Shown: positions 17,638 through 27,479 of the stretch, in pieces
How the letters are laid out: each line of letters starts with the position of its first letter
Position numbering within the stretch: position 1 is the first letter of the stretch
NCBI RefSeq assembly: GCF_030915405.1
Contig: NZ_CP133262.1
Span: 4,493,001-4,557,000 of the forward strand
From: Neobacillus nitrireducens
Lineage (GTDB): Bacteria; Bacillota; Bacilli; Bacillales; Cytobacillaceae
Direction of reading: 5' to 3'
Length of the DNA: 64,000 bases
The notes under the pieces: model-generated
The model's database searches: none
The model's input: the letters and a program-made list of their open reading frames with translations, nothing else
Told to the model about the DNA's origin: nothing
Program-made: the position numbers and the translations under genes

Positions 17638-19680
17638 GTGAAGATCCATATCGTACAGAAAGGGGATACTCTTTGGAAGATTGCCAAGAAGTACGGCGTG
17701 AATTTTGAAGAGCTGAAAAAGATGAATTCACAGCTCAGCAACCCTGATATGATTATGCCCGGTATGAAAATAAAGGTCCCTACTTCAGGTGGAACGATAA
17801 AGAAAGAAGCACCGATGGGAACTATATCCGGTACTAAAATCAACTTAGGAGTTAAGAAAGAACAGCCGCTTGCTGAGCAACCGTTGGTCAAAGAGAAACC
17901 CGTAAAAGAAGCACCGATTAAAGAAGTTCCGATTAAGGCGGCACCGATAAAGGAAGTGCCGATTAAAGAAGTACCTATAGCACCTTATACTCCAAAAATG
18001 CCTCTACAAATTGTCCCGGAAATAGATATTAACAATTATTATACAATGAACATGCAAAATATGACTGTACAGCAGCCCCCTAAAGCCAATGTACTTCCAG
18101 AGATAAAAGAAGTTCCGAAAAAAGAAATGCCTATCAAGGAAATGCCAATCAAAGAAATACCGATCAAGGAAATGCCTATCAAGGAAATGCCAATCAAAGA
18201 AATACCGATCAAAGAAATGCCAATCAAAGAGGTACCAATCAAAGAAATGCCAATGAAAGAAGTTCCGATAAAAGAGAATTTTGTTCCAGCACCGCCACCA
18301 GTAATGGAAGCACCTGTAGAAGTGGCACCACCGCAAGATTATTGCGTTCCAGTTACACCGATTATGCCTGGACCGGGATTCTGTCCGCCATTTGGAGGAG
18401 GTTTCCCAATGCAAATGAACCCATTTATGCCATATCCGCAAATGCAAGGTGGTGATATGCCAATGGGCTTTCCGCAAATGCAGGACGGTGGTATGCCAAT
18501 GCCTTACCAGCCAATGCAAGATGGCGGAATGACGATGCCAATGGCTCAAACTCCAGTAATGCCTAGTGGGTTTGCTGGATATCCTAGTGGTGCTCCATCA
18601 GTTGCAGGCACATCGTTTGCAGCGCCGCAGTTCGATGATGAATCGTCATCCTTTATGCCGCAGCTTCCAGTTATGAACCCAGCCTATAATCAGGGTGCTG
18701 TAATGGGTGCGCAATCACCACAGCAGCCAATGGGTACCCCATACATGGATCCGGCAGCTTTTGGACAAATGCCACAAGGTTATGGCCAGCAACCGCCGGC
18801 AGGATACGGTCAAATGCCAGTCGACTATGGTCAGCAAGCACCAGCAGGATACGGTCAAATGCCAGTCGACTATGGCCAGCAAGCACCAGCGGGATATGGA
18901 CAAATGCCAGCAGGCTTTGGTCAGCAACCGATGGCAGGATATGGACAAATGCCAGCAGGTTTTGGTCAGCAAGCACCAGCAGGATACGGACAAATGCCTG
19001 TAGACTATAGTCAGCAACCGCCAGTAGGATATGGACAAATGCCAGCAGGTTTTGGTCAGCAAGCACCTGCGGGATACGGACAAATGCCACAAGATTATGA
19101 TCAGCAAGTACCAGCAGGCTACGGACAAATGCCACAAGGTTACGGTCAGCAAGTACCAGGAGGATATGGTCAAATGCCGACAGGTTACCCAATGGAAAGC
19201 CCTGCAGGATTCGAGTCATCACCAGGTATTAACTTTGCTACACCTCCAGTCATGCAAGGAAACCCGTTCGGAAATCCTGGTATGGTAAATCCATATGGAA
19301 TGGGAGCACCATATGGCCAAATGCCATACGGATATCCACAGATGAGTGGGCCAATGGGGGCACCTGTAGGCTATGGAGCACCTGAAATGGCAGGACCTGG
19401 TCCATTCATGCAGCCATCCAATCCTTCGCAGGGTTTACCAGTAGGAAGCGGAGGTGATTGCGGCTGTGGAGCTGCACCGGTAGGCATGCCTGGTCCAGCA
19501 GCCATGCCGCAGCAAGCAGCCATACCGCAAAATTTTGTACCGCCTACGCCGCCAATCTATAGCGCACCATATACAGGACCTGTTAACGCAGCACATCCTC
19601 CGTATATGAATCCTTATGGTATGGGGCCGGTTGGAACAAGTCCTTACGGTATGCCGGGTTACCAAGATGAGAGTCTTTAA
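17638..19680 (+). CDS. safA: Spore coat morphogenetic protein SafA (LysM), repeat-expanded
   Basis: Hub protein for inner coat assembly at the cortex-coat boundary. 680 residues from the GTG at 17638 (ribosome site TAGGAGGGG), against about 390 in B. subtilis. An N-terminal LysM domain (residues 1-48, [18 protein letters not shown], ending PGMKIKVP) is followed by low-complexity sequence: [10 protein letters not shown] pentapeptide tracts (about 85-115 and 160-215), a Met/Pro/Gln-rich part, 15-residue GYGQMP repeats (377-511), and a CGCG cysteine cluster near 607. The LysM, the nadA neighbour and the following coxA-like gene support the call. Confidence 0.93.
   Translation: MKIHIVQKGDTLWKIAKKYGVNFEELKKMNSQLSNPDMIMPGMKIKVPTSGGTIKKEAPMGTISGTKINLGVKKEQPLAEQPLVKEKPVKEAPIKEVPIKAAPIKEVPIKEVPIAPYTPKMPLQIVPEIDINNYYTMNMQNMTVQQPPKANVLPEIKEVPKKEMPIKEMPIKEIPIKEMPIKEMPIKEIPIKEMPIKEVPIKEMPMKEVPIKENFVPAPPPVMEAPVEVAPPQDYCVPVTPIMPGPGFCPPFGGGFPMQMNPFMPYPQMQGGDMPMGFPQMQDGGMPMPYQPMQDGGMTMPMAQTPVMPSGFAGYPSGAPSVAGTSFAAPQFDDESSSFMPQLPVMNPAYNQGAVMGAQSPQQPMGTPYMDPAAFGQMPQGYGQQPPAGYGQMPVDYGQQAPAGYGQMPVDYGQQAPAGYGQMPAGFGQQPMAGYGQMPAGFGQQAPAGYGQMPVDYSQQPPVGYGQMPAGFGQQAPAGYGQMPQDYDQQVPAGYGQMPQGYGQQVPGGYGQMPTGYPMESPAGFESSPGINFATPPVMQGNPFGNPGMVNPYGMGAPYGQMPYGYPQMSGPMGAPVGYGAPEMAGPGPFMQPSNPSQGLPVGSGGDCGCGAAPVGMPGPAAMPQQAAIPQNFVPPTPPIYSAPYTGPVNAAHPPYMNPYGMGPVGTSPYGMPGYQDESL
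17906..18285 (+). repeat. [10 protein letters not shown] pentapeptide-coding repeats in safA
   Basis: Two tracts of 15-base units encode tandem P-I-K-E-x pentapeptides: about five units near 17906-17985 and about eleven in 18115-18285. The last residue is mostly Met, Val or Ile. Charge alternates regularly (Lys-Glu). Confidence 0.9.
18766..19215 (+). repeat. 45-bp tandem repeats in safA (15 residues, QMPxxYGQQxPAGYG)
   Basis: Nine copies in exact 45-base register from 18766 to 19170, plus a degenerate tenth copy to 19215. Variants at the third-to-fifth residues are QGY, VDY, AGF or QDY. Such units favour recombination-driven copy number change. Confidence 0.93.
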
Positions 19681-20656
19681 TACCATAAATAATAAAAAGG
19701 GAGACGATGATTATTTTGATCGTCTCCTCTCTTATTTTCAATCCCAGTTCTCTGAAAGAATCATTCAAATGGTTCCAATTCGGTCATCCGTTATTTTTTT
19801 ACGAACAGACAAAAATAATTACGTCATAAAAGGGTATCATACCAACAGCAGACTAAGACTCCAAGAAGCCTTTACAGCCACTCTGAAAAAAGAAGGTTTT
19901 AAAAAGACGTATCTATTTTTAACAACCCCAGTGAGAGAACAGCTTTTTTTTGAGGGAACTTATTTCGGATGTATGGAGTACATCCCGCCAAATAGAAACG
20001 TATTCACTTTTCATACTTATAAAAATCGTCAAGAAGGAATTGACTTACTAGAACAATTTCACCAAACCACGGCAACGTTCGAATCACGTTATCGGACATT
20101 ACTTCCAAAAGGACAGCTAATTGAAAAATGGACAGAACGGTTCAATGTTTTTTCAAATAACCTGCCCTATATTGGGTATTTTATCAATGAATCCTTCCTC
20201 TCGGAGATATTGTCCTGGGCAAAATGGTCATTGGAGGGGATGGAAAAAAGCCGTATTTTTTTTCAAAAAGAAGCAACAGTTATACTACATGGGGACGTAG
20301 CCCATCATAACTTTTTAAGAGATACAGGGGGACAGTTAAATCTCATTGATTTTGATTTAATTAGTATTGGGCCCGCATCATTTGATTATTTACAATATGC
20401 GAACCGGATTTTGCCATACATCGACTGGTCATTTGAAAGCCTGGTAAGCCTTAAACAAATGAATAAATATTTACATGAGAAAGCATTTTTATTTGCTTTG
20501 GCCTATCCCGCTGATATTTTCAGGGAATGGAATCGAACGATCCGCGAAAAATCATACACAGATCATACAAAATATAAACAGTTAATGGACTTATCAATTC
20601 GTCAGTTTTATGCCAGGAAAAAATTTATTGATCACCTTAAGAAGTTAGTGGACTAA
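19667..20656 (+). CDS. Kinase-fold spore coat-associated protein (CotS/YutH-like, APH family)
   Basis: About 329 residues with an aminoglycoside-phosphotransferase/choline-kinase fold. The Brenner loop [14 protein letters not shown] (nt about 20284-20325) and metal motif [11 protein letters not shown] are intact, so catalysis is possible. In spore formers such proteins (CotS, CotI, YsxE, YutH) are coat-associated, and the position after safA supports that. The start is uncertain: the ATG at 19667 overlaps safA by 14 bases and has no good Shine-Dalgarno, and a terminator-like hairpin lies at 19700-19727 inside the frame. Another in-frame ATG is at 19769. Substrate unknown. Confidence 0.75.
   Translation: MRVFNTINNKKGDDDYFDRLLSYFQSQFSERIIQMVPIRSSVIFLRTDKNNYVIKGYHTNSRLRLQEAFTATLKKEGFKKTYLFLTTPVREQLFFEGTYFGCMEYIPPNRNVFTFHTYKNRQEGIDLLEQFHQTTATFESRYRTLLPKGQLIEKWTERFNVFSNNLPYIGYFINESFLSEILSWAKWSLEGMEKSRIFFQKEATVILHGDVAHHNFLRDTGGQLNLIDFDLISIGPASFDYLQYANRILPYIDWSFESLVSLKQMNKYLHEKAFLFALAYPADIFREWNRTIREKSYTDHTKYKQLMDLSIRQFYARKKFIDHLKKLVD
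19700..19735 (+). terminator. Terminator-like hairpin after safA, inside the next frame
   Basis: GGAGACGA/TCGTCTCC, 8 bp, 12-base loop, followed by TCTCTTATTTTC, 20 bases after the safA stop. It overlaps the 5' part of the kinase-fold gene. Confidence 0.5.
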
Positions 20657-20677
20657 GAAGGGCTGGAATTATCCGTC

Positions 20678-20708
20678 TGAATGAAATCCCCCCAAAAATA
20701 ACACCCTA
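20678..20708 (+). promoter_or_regulatory. Possible forespore (sigma-F/sigma-G) promoter of the coxA-like gene
   Basis: TGAATG (20678-20683), 18-base spacer, CACCCTA (20702-20708; 5 of 7 match CATACTA). It lies 56 bases before the start. Confidence 0.35.
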
Positions 20709-20763
20709 TTAATGAGCATGTGTGGTAAGCATGCTTAGGATGTTAATAAAGGGGGTTTTTCGC

Positions 20764-21462
20764 TTGAATAAGAAACAGTGGATGATTCCTCTTTCAGCCA
20801 CATTGATGTTCGCGCTGGCTGGATGTACGGGTGATAATAATCGTGCAGGTGTTAATGAAAAAAATAATAACAATTCATTAAGCCCTGTTGGATATTATTC
20901 CAATGAAAACCACCCAACCTCGGATAACAATTTAATGAGAGATAATGATGGAGCAATTACGGATATGATGGATCATTCTCTTGGGGATGAAGATCAAGTT
21001 ACAAACGAAAATAAAAGAAGACAGCTTCAATCAAGAGACGAAAACGGAAATCCGAAAAATCCAACAACACCTTTAGCTTCAAAGGACCGTAATTTTTTCC
21101 AACATGATAATCGTTTTAGTACAAGCGACATGAACTATCACGGTCATCTGAATGTGAAAAATGGAAATAACGGTGTGGTAACGGACCCTGATTTCCAGGA
21201 TAATTTTGCAAAAAAGGTCAAGAACAAAGTAGCTGCAATAGCGAATGTTCAGACCGTTAGATCCGTTGCGTACGGAAATACTGTCATTGTTTCTGTGGTA
21301 TTAATTGATCAAGACAAAGCATCTGCTACAAAAAGGGCAATTAAAAGAGCCGTGACGCCTTATGCAAACGGACGAACAGTAACGGTCATAACCGATGAAG
21401 GGGCCATTGGCCGGGATCGCAATAAATACAATGACATCCAGCAAGAAAAGGGAGGAAGGTAA
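20764..21462 (+). CDS. coxA: YhcN/YlaJ-family sporulation lipoprotein, CoxA-like
   Basis: 232-residue lipoprotein: signal peptide with lipobox LAGC, predicted lipidated Cys at residue 20, then an Asn/Asp-rich linker and a C-terminal YhcN/YlaJ domain (about 130-225; FAKKVKNKVAAIANVQTV and KRAVTPYANGRTVTVITD). The TTG at 20764 is chosen because AAAGGGGGT lies just upstream and the signal peptide then begins normally; the open frame reaches back to 20722. In B. subtilis the safA neighbour coxA (yrbB) belongs to this family and affects the spore cortex, so orthology is likely but inferred from position. Confidence 0.8.
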   Translation: MNKKQWMIPLSATLMFALAGCTGDNNRAGVNEKNNNNSLSPVGYYSNENHPTSDNNLMRDNDGAITDMMDHSLGDEDQVTNENKRRQLQSRDENGNPKNPTTPLASKDRNFFQHDNRFSTSDMNYHGHLNVKNGNNGVVTDPDFQDNFAKKVKNKVAAIANVQTVRSVAYGNTVIVSVVLIDQDKASATKRAIKRAVTPYANGRTVTVITDEGAIGRDRNKYNDIQQEKGGR

Positions 21463-21477
21463 TTCCTTCTTAGTAAG

Positions 21478-21507
21478 AGGGCAAAGCTTACGGGCTTTGT
21501 CCTTTTA
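21478..21507 (+). terminator. Terminator after the coxA-like gene
   Basis: AGGGCAAAGC/GCTTTGTCCT stem, one G-U pair, followed by TTTT. Confidence 0.75.
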
Positions 21508-21593
21508 AAATTGATTGGAGGATAAAAAGGCAATATTAGGCTAAACTAGTACTGCATAGATTGTTTAATTTTTAACAATAAGAGGTGAGTAGC

Positions 21594-22148
21594 ATGAGGT
21601 TTAATTGGATGGCTTGGTATCGGTATAGTCTTGCCGGATTCGCTGTTCTTCTCTTCATGTTTATTATTAATGCCGAGGGAATCACCATGATCGTCGCCGC
21701 TTCACAAATAGATAGCCCTTATCCACAGGAAAAGACCGAACCGTTATACATGACGGTTATTTTGGAAAGGGTCTATTTAGATGGGGAAATAAGTCAAGAG
21801 GTCGTCCACGAGACCTGCTGGTCAATGGAAAATTTCTGGGCTAAATATGACCAATGGCAGCTGACGGATATGGATGACTCGACAATGGTTTTCCGCAAGC
21901 AGGTCAATGATATATCACCATTACTTAAAGCAAATGGCTTTTTTGGGGTAACAGAAGATGGTGTTTTGACTATTTTTAATGGAAGACCTGATCAATTAAG
22001 AATTATTCAATCTTTTTTCCAAATAGATATTAAGAAGTTGGAGAGTTCTAAGCAAGAAGAATTAATTCAAGGCATTCCAATCAAAACAAAGGATCGCTAT
22101 GTTGAAGTTTTAGAGACATTTAAGCCGTATTCTTTAAAAAAAGAATAG
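21594..22148 (+). CDS. bofC: Forespore regulator of the sigma-K checkpoint, BofC
   Basis: Intercompartmental signalling protein that restrains SpoIVB so that SpoIVFB is not activated early. 184 residues: an N-terminal membrane/signal segment (about 11-30), then the two BofC domains (LYMTVILERVYLDGEIS; FFGVTEDGVLTIFNGRP; SFFQIDIKKLE). The in-frame GTG at 21585 lies in the AGAGGTGAG ribosome site, so the ATG at 21594 is used. Works in the same pathway as spoIVFA/FB at 4-6 kb. Confidence 0.93.
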   Translation: MRFNWMAWYRYSLAGFAVLLFMFIINAEGITMIVAASQIDSPYPQEKTEPLYMTVILERVYLDGEISQEVVHETCWSMENFWAKYDQWQLTDMDDSTMVFRKQVNDISPLLKANGFFGVTEDGVLTIFNGRPDQLRIIQSFFQIDIKKLESSKQEELIQGIPIKTKDRYVEVLETFKPYSLKKE

Positions 22149-22158
22149 AATCATCAAC

Positions 22159-22197
22159 AAATCAGACTGATGCCGCCATTTCAGCCTGGTTTTTTTA
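22159..22197 (+). terminator. Terminator after bofC
   Basis: AATCAGACTGA against TCAGCCTGGTT (one mismatch, one G-U), followed by a run of T. Confidence 0.75.
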
Positions 22198-22261
22198 TTA
22201 AATTCTTGTTGTTGGTGTCGTAATTTGTGAATTTTAATTGGTTGTCGTTGGAAAATGGGGT

Positions 22262-22492
22262 TCAATGAGCGGATTTTACGAGTCAATGAGCGAATTTCAG
22301 TGTTCAATGAGCGAATTTTGCAGTCCAATGAGCGGATTTTGCGATTTAATGAGCGAATTCCTCAGCTCAATGAGCGAATCCAAATTTCTTGTTGTTATTT
22401 CAACTCCTATCTGCGGATTTCGAGGTTCTATTGACGAATTCAGCAGTTCAATCAGCAAATTCCATCATCCAATCAGCGAATCCCTGAATTCC
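22262..22492. repeat. 21-bp tandem repeat array between bofC and ruvA
   Basis: Six units in exact 21-base register, with the core TCAATGAGCGAATTT; the ATG of each unit falls at 22265, 22286, 22307, 22328, 22349 and 22370. After a 39-base step come four decayed units at 22409, 22430, 22451 and 22472, where the core reads ATCAGCGAATT or similar. All spacings are multiples of three, so both strands stay open (SMSEFxx heptads on plus, IRSLNxx on minus), but neither reading frame has a ribosome site. The 22148-22592 stretch holds no other recognisable gene. Confidence 0.9.
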
Positions 22493-22591
22493 GAATAGTT
22501 TGATGTTTCATCTACCGTTCTATTTTCTATAACTAACCTAAAATTGTATGGTAGAATGAAATACAGTGTAAAACTGGGGGAGAGAATTTAA

Positions 22592-23203
22592 GTGTACGAA
22601 TTTATTAAAGGGACCGTCGAATTTGTCGGGCCGGAATATATAGTTGTTGAGAACAACGGGATTGGCTACCAGATATCTACACCTAATCCGTTTATTTATG
22701 CAAGTAAAATGGAAACAATGGTAACAGTATACACCTACCACTACGTGCGTGAGGATGTAATCGCCCTGTATGGCTTTGAAACAAGAGAAGAGAAAAAACT
22801 TTTTACAAAATTACTAAATGTATCAGGAATTGGTCCGAAAGGTGCGCTAGCCATCCTCGCTTCCGGTGAAGTCCAACAAGTAGTTAGCGCCGTTGAAAAT
22901 GAAGATGAAAGCTTCCTCGTCAAATTTCCAGGAGTGGGTAAAAAAACGGCGCGGCAAATGATCCTTGACCTAAAAGGAAAATTGCAGGATATCGTCCCGG
23001 ACTATTTTCCGAATTTATTTAATAGCGACCAGCTTCACTTACATACACAAACAGGTAACTCAAACCTGGAAGAAGCAATGCTGGCACTAAAAGCATTAGG
23101 TTACTCCGAGAAAGAAATCAAAAAGATTTCACCTGAACTAAGAAAAGAACAAATGTCTACAGACCAATACATTAAGAAGGCCCTGCAGCGGCTTTTAAAA
23201 TAG
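22592..23203 (+). CDS. ruvA: Holliday junction branch migration protein RuvA
   Basis: Tetramer that binds four-way junctions and loads RuvB. 203 residues: an N-terminal OB fold (1-65), tandem helix-hairpin-helix motifs ([34 protein letters not shown]), a flexible linker, and a C-terminal RuvB-binding domain. GTG start at 22592 after GGGGGAGAG. ruvB follows after 10 bases. Confidence 0.98.
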   Translation: MYEFIKGTVEFVGPEYIVVENNGIGYQISTPNPFIYASKMETMVTVYTYHYVREDVIALYGFETREEKKLFTKLLNVSGIGPKGALAILASGEVQQVVSAVENEDESFLVKFPGVGKKTARQMILDLKGKLQDIVPDYFPNLFNSDQLHLHTQTGNSNLEEAMLALKALGYSEKEIKKISPELRKEQMSTDQYIKKALQRLLK

Positions 23204-23213
23204 GTGATGATTC

Positions 23214-24215
23214 ATGGATGACCGAATTATTTCTAGTGAAGTGAATGAGAGCGAGATCAGCATAGAACAAAGCCTTAGGCCGCAAACCTTAAGCCAATAC
23301 ATCGGACAGGATCAAGTAAAGGAAAATCTTGATATTTATATTAAGGCAGCCAGAATGCGCAAGGAAACATTAGACCATGTGCTCCTATATGGTCCGCCCG
23401 GATTGGGGAAAACGACACTTGCGGTGATTATCGCCAATGAAATGGGCGTCAATATCCGCACCACTTCAGGACCGGCAATTGAGAGGCCTGGTGATTTAGC
23501 GGCGATTCTTACTGCTCTCGAGCCTGGCGACGTTTTATTTATTGATGAAATTCACCGCTTGCAAAGGACCATTGAAGAAGTGCTATACCCAGCGATGGAG
23601 GATTTCTGCCTTGATATTGTCATTGGTAAAGGTCCAAGTGCACGGTCGGTTCGGCTCGACCTCCCGCCGTTTACGCTAGTCGGAGCTACAACAAGGGCAG
23701 GCTCCCTATCCGCTCCACTTAGAGACAGGTTTGGAGTTTTGAGTCGACTCGAGTATTATAAGGAGAATCAATTAAAAAATATTGTGCTTCGAACAGCGGA
23801 AGTATTCGGGACGGAAATCGATGATCTTTCAGCTTCAGAAATAGCCAGAAGGTCAAGGGGCACCCCGAGAATTGCCAACCGTCTCCTCCGCCGGGTGAGG
23901 GATTTTGCCCAAGTAAGAGGGGATGGAACGATTGAGCTTGCCCTGGCACGTGAAGCGCTCGAACTCCTTCAAGTAGATAGGCTTGGTTTAGATCATATCG
24001 ACCATAAACTATTGAAGGGAATTATCGAAAGATTCCGCGGCGGACCAGTCGGCCTCGATACAATTGCCGCCTCGATCGGCGAAGAATCCGAAACGATTGA
24101 AGATGTATATGAACCATATTTATTACAAATTGGCTTTTTGCAAAGAACTCCACGGGGCAGAGTGGTAACCCCGTTGGTTTATCAGCATTTTGGTATGGAG
24201 TTTCCGACCAATTGA
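23214..24215 (+). CDS. ruvB: Holliday junction branch migration ATPase RuvB
   Basis: AAA+ hexameric motor. 333 residues with Walker [10 protein letters not shown], Walker [10 protein letters not shown], sensor 1 VGATTRAG, arginine finger APLRDRFG, and a C-terminal winged helix (about 255-333). ATG at 23214 after TAGGTGATG. In an operon with ruvA and probably queA and tgt. Confidence 0.98.
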   Translation: MDDRIISSEVNESEISIEQSLRPQTLSQYIGQDQVKENLDIYIKAARMRKETLDHVLLYGPPGLGKTTLAVIIANEMGVNIRTTSGPAIERPGDLAAILTALEPGDVLFIDEIHRLQRTIEEVLYPAMEDFCLDIVIGKGPSARSVRLDLPPFTLVGATTRAGSLSAPLRDRFGVLSRLEYYKENQLKNIVLRTAEVFGTEIDDLSASEIARRSRGTPRIANRLLRRVRDFAQVRGDGTIELALAREALELLQVDRLGLDHIDHKLLKGIIERFRGGPVGLDTIAASIGEESETIEDVYEPYLLQIGFLQRTPRGRVVTPLVYQHFGMEFPTN

Positions 24216-24242
24216 TTTTTTATAAAAAAAGGGTGTCATACT

Positions 24243-25271
24243 ATGAAGGTAGATTTGTTTGATTTTCATTTGCCTGAGGAATTAATTGCACAGGTTCCGC
24301 TTCAAAACCGGACCGACAGCAGATTAATGGTCCTAGATAAGGATTCGGGCGAGATAAAGCACGAAGTTTTTAACCATGTGATAGAATACTTGCGTGAAGG
24401 AGATTGCCTTGTCTTAAATGATACAAAGGTGCTTCCTGCACGTCTTTTTGGTGTCAAAAGAGATACAGGTGCCAAAATTGAAGTCTTACTCTTGAAGCAG
24501 TTGGAAGGGGATCAATGGGAGACACTGATCAAGCCTGCAAAAAGAGTCAAAGAAGGAACCGAAATTGATTTCGGTGAGGGTCTTCTTACAGCAGTTTGTA
24601 CGGGGACCTCGGACCATGGCGGGAGAATATTAGATTTTAAATATGAAGGCATTTTTTATGAAGTTCTTGACCGATTAGGTGAAATGCCGCTGCCGCCATA
24701 TATCAAAGAGCAGCTTGAAGACCGGGATAGGTACCAGACCGTGTATGCCCGTGAGCCTGGTTCAGCCGCAGCACCGACAGCAGGTCTTCATTTTACAGAC
24801 AGCTTACTGAAGGCGATTAAAGAAAAAGGTGTTCACATTGCCTTTATCACCCTTCATGTAGGGCTGGGAACCTTCCGTCCTGTAAGTGTGGATGATGTCT
24901 TGGAACACGATATGCATTCCGAATTTTATATTGTTACAGAAGGGACAGCACGTTTGCTCAACGAGGTAAGGAACAAAGGTGGCAGAATTATTACAGTTGG
25001 GACGACCTCTACACGAACCCTTGAAACGATTGCCTCTGCCAATGACGGACGTTTTATCGAGGGCAGCGGCTGGACCAATATATTTATTTATCCAGGCTAT
25101 GAATTTAAAGCGATTGATGGCATGATAACAAACTTTCATTTGCCAAAATCTACTTTGATTATGCTCGTCAGTGCGTTAGCAGGCAGAGAGCATGTGCTAC
25201 ATGCCTATCAAACAGCCGTTTCTGAGCGGTATCGTTTTTTTAGCTTTGGCGATGCGATGTTGATCATCTAG
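24243..25271 (+). CDS. queA: S-adenosylmethionine:tRNA ribosyltransferase-isomerase
   Basis: Transfers ribose from SAM to preQ1 at tRNA position 34 to give epoxyqueuosine. 342 residues; conserved blocks [44 protein letters not shown] and [18 protein letters not shown]. Followed by tgt, which acts one step earlier in the same pathway. Confidence 0.98.
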   Translation: MKVDLFDFHLPEELIAQVPLQNRTDSRLMVLDKDSGEIKHEVFNHVIEYLREGDCLVLNDTKVLPARLFGVKRDTGAKIEVLLLKQLEGDQWETLIKPAKRVKEGTEIDFGEGLLTAVCTGTSDHGGRILDFKYEGIFYEVLDRLGEMPLPPYIKEQLEDRDRYQTVYAREPGSAAAPTAGLHFTDSLLKAIKEKGVHIAFITLHVGLGTFRPVSVDDVLEHDMHSEFYIVTEGTARLLNEVRNKGGRIITVGTTSTRTLETIASANDGRFIEGSGWTNIFIYPGYEFKAIDGMITNFHLPKSTLIMLVSALAGREHVLHAYQTAVSERYRFFSFGDAMLII

Positions 25272-26438
<1,167 letters not shown>

Positions 26439-26468
26439 TAGATGTTACATTGAAAGGAGGGAAACAAT

Positions 26469-26762
26469 ATGTCTGGAGGAATTGGTACAATCATTCCATT
26501 AATATTAATGTTTGTGTTATTTTATTTCCTATTAATTCGCCCGCAGCAAAAGCGTCAAAAAGCGGTTCAGAAAATGCAATCTGATTTAAAAAAGGGTGAT
26601 AAAATCGTTACGATTGGTGGATTACATGGTTTTATAGATTCAATTGATGACAATAAAGCTGTAATTAAATGTGGAGACGGCAGCCGTCTAACATTTGACC
26701 GTAATGCCATTCGTGAAGTCACTGCGGATGCAAGTGAAGGCAGCGTCAATCTAACAAAATAA
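26469..26762 (+). CDS. yajC: Preprotein translocase accessory subunit YajC
   Basis: Small inner-membrane partner of the Sec translocon. 97 residues: one N-terminal membrane segment (about 7-22) ending in RPQQKRQK, then a soluble domain with KKGDKIVTIGGLHG. It lies downstream of tgt, as in many bacteria, and secDF follows about 3.7 kb later. Confidence 0.95.
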   Translation: MSGGIGTIIPLILMFVLFYFLLIRPQQKRQKAVQKMQSDLKKGDKIVTIGGLHGFIDSIDDNKAVIKCGDGSRLTFDRNAIREVTADASEGSVNLTK

Positions 26763-26771
26763 TGGCAAACG

Positions 26772-26806
26772 AAAAAGGAAGCCGTCCTGGATGGCTTCCT
26801 TTTGCT
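26772..26806 (+). terminator. Terminator after yajC
   Basis: 11-bp stem AAAAGGAAGCC/GGCTTCCTTTT with a 9-base loop. Confidence 0.85.
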
Positions 26807-26812
26807 ATTAAA

Positions 26813-26850
26813 TGTCTATCTCCAGCACCTATGGGCGCTTCTGCTTTTCT
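26813..26850 (+). repeat. Dispersed intergenic repeat, short copy (A)
   Basis: TGTCTATCTCCAGCACC...GGGCGCTT-CTGCTTTTCT: the two ends of the element at 28213-28368 with the middle missing. See the other copies at 28213, 32795 and 40671. Confidence 0.6.
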
Positions 26851-26853
26851 ATA

Positions 26854-27246
26854 TTAAGCCGATCTCCTTGAATTGTTGGTAGAAATGTTTACCCCTAAAA
26901 TTCCTCCCATCATCGCAATTAATGTGTAGCAAGTATGATAAATTACTTGTTCAGCGTCAAACAGGCGATCATATCCTAAGTATTGGAATAAAAAGACAAC
27001 TAACGAGTAGATGAGTCCCGTTAATCCGCCAATCAGCCAGCCCTTTTCTTTTCTTTTCCCACCAGATAAAAAACCGCCTCCGAATAGACCGATGAATGAT
27101 AAGGCCGTGATGACGTATTGTAGTGATACTTCACGAGCAGACGTAAACTTGAGAATAAACGCAAAAATTAGGCTGCATATCACGGCAAAAACAAGAATAA
27201 AAATTAATCCGTAAATAATTGAAGTGCCAAAGCTTTTTGATTCGAT
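26854..27246 (-). CDS. TIGR04086-type small membrane protein, probable non-standard start
   Basis: Four-helix membrane protein of unknown function (YrzE-like by position). From the first standard start (GTG at 27183) it would be 109 residues and begin in the middle of the first membrane helix. The frame stays open upstream to a TGA at 27264-27262 with no ATG, GTG or TTG. An AUC codon at 27246, 9 bases after AAGGGGG, would give 130 residues and a complete first helix. Motifs: GLFGGGFLSGGKRKEKGWLIGG. The start is inference; the alternative is an internal GTG start or a sequence error. Confidence 0.65.
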   Translation of the reverse strand: MESKSFGTSIIYGLIFILVFAVICSLIFAFILKFTSAREVSLQYVITALSFIGLFGGGFLSGGKRKEKGWLIGGLTGLIYSLVVFLFQYLGYDRLFDAEQVIYHTCYTLIAMMGGILGVNISTNNSRRSA

Positions 27247-27479
27247 TTTAACTCTCCCCCTTCAGTTGCCTTTAGGCTGGCAAATAATCTTAAAACTAAG
27301 TCCTGCCAGACCCTAGATACAAGTTTCATTCCTAGTACAAGCGTATTCGTAAAAGGTGAAAAGTAGAATGAATTTTCTTGAATTTTTCCAATAGAAAAGG
27401 GGGTTGGTATTTTATACCGCTAATTTTTCTCCGCATAATGCAAACAATATCGTTGAACGTAAAAAAAGGGGCGACGGTT

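Noticed and set aside
18004..18549. Minus-strand 181-codon frame in safA
   Set aside because: Antisense shadow of the low-complexity repeats (His/Trp/Arg-rich composition); safA on the plus strand has LysM, ribosome site and synteny.
18671..19222. Minus-strand 183-codon frame in safA
   Set aside because: Antisense shadow of the 45-base repeats, which are in a register that avoids stops on both strands.
22134..22328. Minus-strand 64-codon frame across the same repeats
   Set aside because: Runs through the bofC terminator and repeats, no ribosome site, no family resemblance.
22262..22492. CRISPR array
   Set aside because: Units are contiguous 21-mers with no unique spacers of constant length and no cas genes nearby.
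22238..22498. Plus-strand 86-codon open frame across the 21-bp repeats
   Set aside because: No ribosome site before the GTG; the frame is open only because every repeat step is a multiple of three. Reported as a repeat instead.
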